From Candidatus Roizmanbacteria bacterium (GTDB taxonomy: Bacteria; Patescibacteriota; Microgenomatia; GCA-001788215; 2-01-FULL-40-14), in contig JACQMD010000042.1 in the NCBI GenBank assembly GCA_016203755.1, positions 1 through 7,459 on the forward strand: a stretch of 7,459 nucleotides of DNA. The letters are read 5' to 3'. Positions within the stretch are counted from its first letter, which is position 1; every line of letters starts with the position of its first letter. Below the pieces are notes generated by a model. That model made no database searches and was not told the DNA's origin. It worked only from the letters and a program-made list of their open reading frames with translations. Both the position numbers and the translations under genes were made by a program. Positions 1 to 4,876 of this stretch are shown piece by piece.

Positions 1-23
1 GTGTGACTAAAGCATCATGGTAA
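1..23 (+). CDS. rpsN: 30S ribosomal protein S14, C-terminal end only (partial)
   Basis: The reading frame starting at base 3 encodes V-T-K-A-S-W followed by TAA at 21-23. This matches the classic C-terminus of ribosomal protein S14 (usually G-V-x-K-A-S-W). Bases 1-2 (GT) are the end of the preceding codon, compatible with the conserved glycine. S14 lies directly before S8 in the bacterial spc operon, so position agrees with sequence. The stop falls inside the rpsH start region: the two genes overlap by 7 bases (17-23), suggesting translational coupling. The zinc-binding part, which would tell the short zinc type from the long type, lies outside the window. Only six residues are visible, so the call rests on this motif plus synteny. 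Confidence 0.82.
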
Positions 24-427
24 ACGATCCGATTGCTGATTTTTTAACACGAATTAAAAATGGGTATCTGGCCCGAGTACATGAGGTAAGTGTTCCATAC
101 TCTACTATGAAAGAGCAGCTTGCGTTAATGCTTGTTGCAGAGGGATATCTTGCCCAAACCCAGATAGTGAAAGGAAAAGATGTCAAGCACGGTAGTGCCA
201 GACAGTCATTACTGTTAAAACTTCGCTATGATCATAAAAAACCGGTTGTCGAGCAGATACGACGTATCAGCAAGCCTGGAGCACGAATATATGTAGACAG
301 GCATCATATACCGTGGGTATTGAGCGGATTCGGTATTGCAATTTTATCAACACCACAAGGTTTATTGACAGATAGTAAAGCCCGGAAACTCGGGTTGGGA
401 GGAGAGGTTATCTGTAAAGTGTGGTAA
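17..427 (+). CDS. rpsH: 30S ribosomal protein S8
   Basis: S8 is a primary 16S rRNA-binding protein of the small-subunit platform, needed early in 30S assembly. At 136 residues it is close to the usual length of about 130. The N-terminus has the family start D-P-I-A-D-F-L-T-R-I-K-N (residues 4-15). The C-terminal RNA-binding half shows S-K-P-G-A-R-I-Y (85-92), G-I-A-I-L-S-T-P-Q-G (106-115) with L-T-D-S-K-A-R (117-123), and the terminal G-G-E-V-x-C-x-V-W (128-136). The ATG at 17 gives the canonical S8 N-terminus and overlaps the S14 stop. No strong Shine-Dalgarno sequence can be judged because the upstream region is cut. In E. coli S8 is the translational repressor of the spc operon; whether that holds here cannot be seen. 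Confidence 0.98.
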   Translation: MVNDPIADFLTRIKNGYLARVHEVSVPYSTMKEQLALMLVAEGYLAQTQIVKGKDVKHGSARQSLLLKLRYDHKKPVVEQIRRISKPGARIYVDRHHIPWVLSGFGIAILSTPQGLLTDSKARKLGLGGEVICKVW

Positions 428-431
428 GGAG
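426..431 (+). promoter_or_regulatory. Shine-Dalgarno sequence of rplF
   Basis: AAGGAG overlaps the last two bases of the rpsH stop codon and lies six bases before the rplF ATG at 438. It is one of the few strong ribosome binding sites in the window, showing that this organism uses a standard anti-Shine-Dalgarno interaction at least at some genes. Confidence 0.85.
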
Positions 432-437
432 AAACGT

Positions 438-995
438 ATGTCTCGTGTAGGATTACGACCAATAACGATACCAGAAGGAGTAACAGTTACCGTTGAAAAC
501 AACGCCGTGCGTGTCGGTGGTCCGAAAGGGGAGCAATCGGTTTTGCTGCCTCAGGCAATTACGGTAGCTCAAAAAGATAATACGCTCGAAGTTATCCGTA
601 CAGGTGAAGGTGGAGCGGTGAAAGCACTCCACGGGACAGTGCGTAGTTTACTCGCCAATAGTATCAGCGGAGTAACCGCAGGTTTTCAAAAAACAGTAGA
701 AATAAAAGGTGTTGGTTTTCGTGCGCAGTTGGTGGGAGAGAATCTCACGTTGACGCTTGGATTTACTCATCCTGTTCAGATTCATAAGCCACAGGATATA
801 TCTTTTGCGGTAAAAGGGAGTAAAATTACCATAAGCGGCATCAACAAACAGCGGGTAGGAGAAGTTGCAGCTCAACTTCGCCATGTGAAACCACCTGATG
901 CTTATAAAGGAAAAGGTATTCGGTATGAGGGAGAAATGGTAAAATTAAAGCCGGGGAAAGCAGTTAAAACCGCTGGCGGAACAGGAGCAGCATAA
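438..995 (+). CDS. rplF: 50S ribosomal protein L6
   Basis: L6 binds 23S rRNA near the base of the factor-binding stalk and the sarcin-ricin loop. The protein has 185 residues; the family is usually 175-180. The N-terminus M-S-R-V-G-L-R-P-I-T-I-P-E-G-V matches the family start (normally S-R-I-G-x-x-P-I-x-I-P). Two tandem L6 folds are expected, roughly residues 10-80 and 85-170. The second ends in the signature P-D-A-Y-K-G-K-G-I-R-Y-E-G-E (153-166). The last residues form a slightly extended Ala/Gly/Lys tail (K-A-V-K-T-A-G-G-T-G-A-A). The start is fixed by a strong AAGGAG site and the conserved N-terminus. The gene sits 10 bases after rpsH, as in the standard spc operon. Confidence 0.98.
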   Translation: MSRVGLRPITIPEGVTVTVENNAVRVGGPKGEQSVLLPQAITVAQKDNTLEVIRTGEGGAVKALHGTVRSLLANSISGVTAGFQKTVEIKGVGFRAQLVGENLTLTLGFTHPVQIHKPQDISFAVKGSKITISGINKQRVGEVAAQLRHVKPPDAYKGKGIRYEGEMVKLKPGKAVKTAGGTGAA

Positions 996-1002
996 AGAGA
1001 CT

Positions 1003-1302
1003 ATGAAAAAACTACAGAAGGAATCAGCAAAGCGAGTTCGTATAGCAATATTCCGAAGTAACCGGTACATTTACGGACAAATCATTAATGATAGTGACAG
1101 GCGAACGCTCATTGCCGCATCAGACATCAAACAGAAAAAAGGAAATCGAATCGAACGGGCATTTGCCGCGGGTGAGAAGCTTGGAGAAGCAGCACGAGCA
1201 AAAGGTATCACCAAAGTTTGGTTTGATCGTGGCTCTTATAGGTATCATGGACGGATAAAAGCGTTTGCTGAAGGAGCACGAAAAGCAGGTTTGGAATTTT
1301 AA
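1003..1302 (+). CDS. rplR: 50S ribosomal protein L18, N-terminally short
   Basis: L18 binds 5S rRNA and anchors it in the central protuberance. Core motifs are clear: F-R-S-N-R-Y-I-Y-G-Q-I-I (17-28), the A-x-x-x-G-x-x-L-x-x-x-A-x-x-K-G-I segment (55-69), F-D-R-G-S-Y-R-Y-H-G-R-I-K-A (74-87) and the C-terminal A-R-K-A-G-L-E-F. The protein has only 99 residues against roughly 115-120 in the family. It lacks most of the basic N-terminal stretch that normally precedes the (K/R)-x-R-L-x-V-F-R-S segment. The frame stays open upstream only to base 949 and contains no ATG, GTG or TTG there, so the ATG at 1003 is the only normal start. Only a weak purine run (AAAGAGA) lies ahead of it. It follows rplF by 7 bases and precedes rpsE by 2. 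Confidence 0.96.
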   Translation: MKKLQKESAKRVRIAIFRSNRYIYGQIINDSDRRTLIAASDIKQKKGNRIERAFAAGEKLGEAARAKGITKVWFDRGSYRYHGRIKAFAEGARKAGLEF

Positions 1303-1304
1303 CT

Positions 1305-1802
1305 ATGCAAAACTTTCGAACGATGAATACGGAGCAACAATCATTTGAAGAACGGGTAATACAAGTCAACCGTGTTTCAAAAAAAACAAGCGGAGGTAAT
1401 AAGATTGGGTTTTCCGTGTTGATAGTGGTTGGTAACAGACAGGGGTCAGTCGGAGCTGGTTTGGGTAAAGCAGTTGATGTTGCTTCTGCTGTCCGGAAGG
1501 GTTCACAATATGCACGGAAACACCAACTGACTGTTATTCTGAAAGAAGGAAGGACGCTTCAGCATGAGCAACGCATAAAATATGGCGCTGCTGATTTGTT
1601 GCTCAAGCCTGCACCACGTGGATCAGGAATTATTGCAGGAGGAGCAGTCCGAACTGTGTTAGAGCTTGCCGGAGTCAAAGACGTTGTTGCGAAAATGTTG
1701 GGTTCTCGTAATAAAATTACCAATATTTATGCAACGCTTGAAGCATTACAGCATATGCGTACCACTAATACACGAATGCAGAGAAATGGTACGAATAAAT
1801 AA
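1305..1802 (+). CDS. rpsE: 30S ribosomal protein S5
   Basis: S5 lies at the back of the 30S body near the mRNA entry channel and affects decoding accuracy. The length of 165 residues equals that of the E. coli protein. The N-terminal double-stranded-RNA-binding-like domain covers about residues 14-78: F-E-E-R-V-I-Q-V-N-R-V-S-K, then G-G-N-K-I-G-F-S-V-L-I-V-V-G-N and G-L-G-K-A-V-D-V. The C-terminal domain carries L-L-L-K-P-A-P-R-G-S-G-I-I-A-G-G-A-V-R (98-116) and L-A-G-V-K-D-V-x-A-K-M-L-G-S (121-134), both hallmarks of S5. The ATG at 1305 is 2 bases after the rplR stop and lacks a strong Shine-Dalgarno. A second in-frame ATG at 1323 (residue 7) would also leave the whole domain intact, so the exact start is uncertain by six residues. 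rpmD, its usual neighbour in many bacteria, is missing downstream. Confidence 0.98.
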   Translation: MQNFRTMNTEQQSFEERVIQVNRVSKKTSGGNKIGFSVLIVVGNRQGSVGAGLGKAVDVASAVRKGSQYARKHQLTVILKEGRTLQHEQRIKYGAADLLLKPAPRGSGIIAGGAVRTVLELAGVKDVVAKMLGSRNKITNIYATLEALQHMRTTNTRMQRNGTNK

Positions 1803-1844
1803 CGTTTTATCTTATTCGCTTGATAATTTGCAGTTGTAGTACTT
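1803..1844 (+). other. Intergenic gap where rpmD (L30) would normally lie
   Basis: This 42-base AT-rich spacer separates rpsE from rplO. In many bacteria the small gene rpmD (about 60 codons) is found here; the spacer is too short to hold it and shows no remnant of its motifs. It contains no Shine-Dalgarno ahead of the rplO ATG. A TTGATA hexamer at 1820-1825 has no matching -10 box, so I do not call a promoter. Confidence 0.8.
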
Positions 1845-2366
1845 ATGAATTTATCTACTTTACCAACAACAACAAAACGGAGTAAAAAACGCGTCGGTCG
1901 CGGATACGGTAGTGGAAAAGGCGGGCACACTTCAGGGCGGGGAACAAAAGGACAAAAGGCACGCAATAAAGTCCCCCTGTTATTTGAAGGAGCTGCAATG
2001 GGCGCATCCCTTATCAAACGTTTGCCTCTGTTGCGAGGCAAAGGTAAATTACGCTCATCACGAAATAGGCCGCTACTGGTGAACATCAAGTATTTGCAGG
2101 GTATTCCTCCTCAGACAACGGTTGATATTGCTACATTAATAAGGTTTAAAATCGTGAATGAGCAGGAAGCACGTCAGTATGGGGTAAAACTATTGGGAGA
2201 TGGAGAGATTTCTCATTCGCTGACTATTACTATTCCTACCAGTCGTGCAGCACAGAAGAAAATAGAAAAAGCAGGAGGAGCGGTCGTAACAGAAAAATCT
2301 AAGACTGTTGACTCCTTACCTAAAAAAGAAAAGAAACCGGTATCTCGTTCAGCCCAAAAACAATGA
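1845..2366 (+). CDS. rplO: 50S ribosomal protein L15
   Basis: L15 is an internal 23S rRNA-binding protein and a late assembly factor of the large subunit. The N-terminal extended tail carries the family motif K-R-V-G-R-G-Y-G-S-G-K-G-G-H-T-S-G-R-G-T-K-G-Q-K-A-R (two consecutive parts, 15-30 and 31-40), followed by F-E-G-A-A-M (48-53) and R-L-P (59-61). The globular C-terminal half (about 75-148) ends in the usual K-A-G-G-A-V (142-147). A further lysine- and serine-rich tail of about 25 residues follows (149-173), making the protein 173 residues against roughly 145-150. The ATG at 1845 gives the canonical M-x-L-S-x-L start. The stop TGA overlaps the secY ATG in an ATGA arrangement, implying translational coupling. 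Confidence 0.98.
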   Translation: MNLSTLPTTTKRSKKRVGRGYGSGKGGHTSGRGTKGQKARNKVPLLFEGAAMGASLIKRLPLLRGKGKLRSSRNRPLLVNIKYLQGIPPQTTVDIATLIRFKIVNEQEARQYGVKLLGDGEISHSLTITIPTSRAAQKKIEKAGGAVVTEKSKTVDSLPKKEKKPVSRSAQKQ

Positions 2367-3655
2367 GCATGCCTTCAATTCTTGCACCAATTGCACATAT
2401 CCTGAAAACTCCTGAGCTTAAGCGTAAAATCTATTTTACTGCCTTTATTCTCTTGGTATTCCGGCTTTTTGCATACGTTCCGGTGCCTGGTGTAGATACC
2501 GTACGACTCCGTTCGTTTTTTTCTGAGAATCAATTTTTAGCCCTTCTTGATATGTTTTCAGGAGGAACCTTAATTAATTTTTCAGTCATGGCATTGGGAC
2601 TTAATCCGTATATCAATGCCTCCATTATTTTGCAACTTCTCACCATTGTTTTTCCATCGCTTGAGGAATTGTCAAAAGAAGGAGAACAGGGAAGAGAAAA
2701 AATCAACCAGTACACCCGTTTTCTCACTATCCCGCTGGCACTGGTGCAGAGTTTTGGGATGTATATGCTTCTGAAAAGTCAAGGAGTGATTTCTGTTCTC
2801 CCTCCGTTATCGCTCGCTGCTTTGATTATTACCATGGCAGCAGGAACGATGTTGTTGGTCTGGTTGGGTGAGCTTATTTCCGAGTATGGAGTTGGTAATG
2901 GTATTTCACTCCTGATTTTTGCCGGTATTGTTGGAAGACTTCCTGTCACGGTCTTCCAAGCGAAAACTGTGGTTACCTCAGAAAATATACTGCAGTATCT
3001 GCTTTTTGCTGGTATGGCAGTTGGAGTGATTGCGGGTATTGTGGTGGTTAATGAAGCAGTGCGACGAATTCCTGTAACGTACGCCAAACGCGTTCGAGGG
3101 AAAGCACTCTACGGAGGAGCAAGTACGCATTTGCCGCTTCGTCTCAATCAGGCTGGTGTCATCCCTATAATCTTTGCTGTTTCGCTCGTTTTGCTGCCGT
3201 CCCTCCTTGCAAATTTCCTTGGGCAACTGCCCAACCAGACTATTGCAGGTATTTTTACCAGTATTGCGAAACTTTTTGATCCCAATGGTATTGCCTATAA
3301 TGGAGTTTATTTTCTGCTGGTGATTGGATTTACCTACTTTTACACGGCAATTACATTTAACCCCACCAAAATTGCCGGTGAAATTCAAAAATACGGTGGA
3401 TTTATCCCCGGCATTCGACCAGGAACAGCAACGGCACAATATCTTAATCATATTTTGACCCGCATCACCCTTGCCGGTGCGCTTTTTTTGGGACTCATTG
3501 CCATTATGCCAGCTCTCGTTCGGGGGATAACCGGTGTTTCGGTGTTTCTTCTGGGAGGAACAGGAGTACTGATTGTGGTTTCTGTTGTTCTTGAGACGGT
3601 CAAAGTGCTCGAATCGCAGTTGATGATGCGTGATTATGAAGGGTTTTTGAAATAA
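2363..3655 (+). CDS. secY: Protein translocase subunit SecY
   Basis: SecY is the pore subunit of the SecYEG channel in the cytoplasmic membrane, used for secretion and membrane protein insertion. The 430 residues fit the usual 420-440. About ten hydrophobic segments can be placed, near 22-40, 72-95, 117-138, 147-168, 177-195, 208-230, 263-285, 313-332, 368-388 and 395-414. The plug region D-M-F-S-G-G (63-68) precedes helix 2, with A-L-G-L-N-P-Y-I-N-A-S-I-I (77-89). Also present are L-S-K-E-G-E-Q-G-R-x-K-I-N-Q-Y-T-R (103-119), the loop R-R-I-P-V-T-Y-A-K-R (234-243), and the SecA/ribosome-contacting loop K-Y-G-G-F-I-P-G-I-R-P-G (343-354) with its key arginine at 352. The start overlaps the rplO stop by 4 bases; a second ATG two codons later is an alternative. 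Confidence 0.99.
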   Translation: MSMPSILAPIAHILKTPELKRKIYFTAFILLVFRLFAYVPVPGVDTVRLRSFFSENQFLALLDMFSGGTLINFSVMALGLNPYINASIILQLLTIVFPSLEELSKEGEQGREKINQYTRFLTIPLALVQSFGMYMLLKSQGVISVLPPLSLAALIITMAAGTMLLVWLGELISEYGVGNGISLLIFAGIVGRLPVTVFQAKTVVTSENILQYLLFAGMAVGVIAGIVVVNEAVRRIPVTYAKRVRGKALYGGASTHLPLRLNQAGVIPIIFAVSLVLLPSLLANFLGQLPNQTIAGIFTSIAKLFDPNGIAYNGVYFLLVIGFTYFYTAITFNPTKIAGEIQKYGGFIPGIRPGTATAQYLNHILTRITLAGALFLGLIAIMPALVRGITGVSVFLLGGTGVLIVVSVVLETVKVLESQLMMRDYEGFLK

Positions 3656-3656
3656 T

Positions 3657-4199
3657 ATGAGGATTATCTTGATGGGTATTCAGGGATCGGGGAAATCAAC
3701 CCAGGGGAACTTGCTGAGTAAAAAATTGAAAGTTCCCTACCTTTCTTCTGGTCATATTTTTCGGGAGATGGCAAAGGAAAAAAGTAAGTGGGGGCGCTAT
3801 GTAAAGGAGCTACTCAATGCTGGAATCCTCATCCCTGACCGGCATACTATCCCTATTATGGAGGAATATTTGGCAAAACCGGAATACAAAAATGGCTATA
3901 TTCTCGATGGTTTCCCGCGTACACTGACGCAGGCAAAAGAGTTCAAAAACGGCATCGATCATATTGTTTATATTAAAATATCAGACAAAGAAGCCTTGTG
4001 GCGTATCTCGTATAGGAATGATCATGGTCGTGACGATGAAACACTTGCGGCTATTCGAAAACGAATTGAATTGTTTCATGAACACACAGAGCCGGTACTT
4101 ACTCATTACAGAAGGAAGAAGTTACTCCGTGAGATAAATGGAGAACAATCTATTCAGGCAGTACACCGAGCTATCCTCAAGGCACTTGGAAATAAATGA
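3657..4199 (+). CDS. adk: Adenylate kinase family nucleoside monophosphate kinase, short-LID form
   Basis: This is a cytoplasmic P-loop kinase of the adenylate kinase family, expected to interconvert ATP + AMP and 2 ADP. Visible motifs are the Walker A loop G-I-Q-G-S-G-K-S-T (7-15), the NMP-binding region Y-L-S-S-G-H-I-F-R (28-36), the signature G-Y-I-L-D-G-F-P-R-T-L-T-Q (80-92) with D84, R88 and Q92, and C-terminal arginines around G-R-D-D-E (124-128) and R-K-R-I (134-137). The protein has 180 residues against about 214 in E. coli. The LID domain between R116/R120 and R125 is cut to a few residues and has no zinc cysteines. The usual T in S-T-G-D is S31 and the D is H33, so substrate preference is less certain. 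It starts 1 base after secY, the usual place for adk, and overlaps cmk by 4 bases. Confidence 0.93.
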   Translation: MRIILMGIQGSGKSTQGNLLSKKLKVPYLSSGHIFREMAKEKSKWGRYVKELLNAGILIPDRHTIPIMEEYLAKPEYKNGYILDGFPRTLTQAKEFKNGIDHIVYIKISDKEALWRISYRNDHGRDDETLAAIRKRIELFHEHTEPVLTHYRRKKLLREINGEQSIQAVHRAILKALGNK

Positions 4200-4876
4200 A
4201 GCATATTCAAATTGCCATTGACGGACCTGTTGCGGCTGGTAAAGGAACAATTGCGGCTCTCATTGCTAAAAAACGGAATCTCCTCTACGTTGATACCGGA
4301 GCTATGTATCGTGCAGTAGCGTTGCTCGGTATGCGAAGTGGAGTCGATCTCTCCGACGAACAGCAATTATTGCGACTTCTTGAGCATAATTCGTTAACCG
4401 TTGCTACATCAGAAAAACGTCCGGGAACGTGCGATATTTATCTTAATCAAGAAAATGTATCCGAGGAAATTCGAACGCCAAAAGTCAGTTGGGGATCATC
4501 AGTTGTTGCAACACATCCGGCTATTCGGAACTATCTGGTCGCTCAGCAACGGGAGATTGCGAAAAAAAAATCTGTCGTTATGGAAGGGCGGGATATTGGA
4601 TTACGCGTGCTTCCCGATGCGAAACTGAAGATATTTTTAACGGCGGACCAAACCGTCCGGGCAAGACGGCGCAAAGAACAATTAGCAAAGAAAGGTATAC
4701 AGACTTCCTATTCTCATGTGCTACAAGAGACGAGAAAGCGGGATCAACAAGATATGCACCGTTCCATCGATCCACTACAACCACCTCCTGGTGCACTGAT
4801 CATTGATACGACAGATCTTACGATAGATGAGGTTGTTGCAATGATAGTAAATAAACTAGATGAAATCAGTAAATAG
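4196..4876 (+). CDS. cmk: Cytidylate kinase
   Basis: Cytidylate kinase phosphorylates CMP and dCMP with ATP to the diphosphates in the cytoplasm, feeding pyrimidine nucleotide pools. The 226 residues match the bacterial family. Motifs in order: I-A-I-D-G-P-V-A-A-G-K-G-T (6-18, Walker A; the family more often reads G-P-A-G-A-G-K-S-T), Y-V-D-T-G-A-M-Y-R-A (31-40), V-S-x-E-I-R-T-P-K-V-S (88-98, part of the CMP-binding insert), M-E-G-R-D-I-G (129-135), R-A-R-R-R-K-E-Q (155-162), and K-R-D-Q-Q-D-M-H-R-S-I-D-P-L (181-194). The ATG overlaps the adk stop (ATGA). Its location between adk and map inside a ribosomal protein operon is unusual; cmk more often neighbours rpsA or aroA. Nine consecutive adenines at 4562-4570 encode K123-K125. 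Confidence 0.96.
   Translation: MKHIQIAIDGPVAAGKGTIAALIAKKRNLLYVDTGAMYRAVALLGMRSGVDLSDEQQLLRLLEHNSLTVATSEKRPGTCDIYLNQENVSEEIRTPKVSWGSSVVATHPAIRNYLVAQQREIAKKKSVVMEGRDIGLRVLPDAKLKIFLTADQTVRARRRKEQLAKKGIQTSYSHVLQETRKRDQQDMHRSIDPLQPPPGALIIDTTDLTIDEVVAMIVNKLDEISK

Noticed and set aside
1..6. GTG TGA at the very start read as the end of an upstream gene
   Set aside because: The third frame instead gives V-T-K-A-S-W-stop, the recognisable S14 C-terminus, which fits the operon order.
1820..1848. TTGATA upstream of rplO considered as a -35 promoter box
   Set aside because: No acceptable -10 hexamer is found at the correct spacing; the site would overlap the rplO start codon.
1727..2089. 120-codon open frame on the minus strand across the rpsE end and rplO start
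   Set aside because: It is antisense to two clear ribosomal protein genes and its translation resembles no family I recognise; it is best explained as a shadow of the coding strand.
2978..3451. 157-codon minus-strand open frame opposite secY
   Set aside because: Long for an antisense frame, but it lies wholly within secY, and its Asn/Cys/Ser-rich composition is typical of reverse-frame translation of a membrane protein gene.
4644..4659. CGGAC / GTCCG inverted repeat in cmk
   Set aside because: A 5-base stem with a 6-base loop is expected by chance in a window of this size and does not align with any boundary.
4489..4806. Alternative + strand frames inside cmk (4401-4628 and 4489-4806)
   Set aside because: The cmk frame carries all catalytic motifs without interruption; these overlapping frames have no recognisable domain or ribosome binding site.
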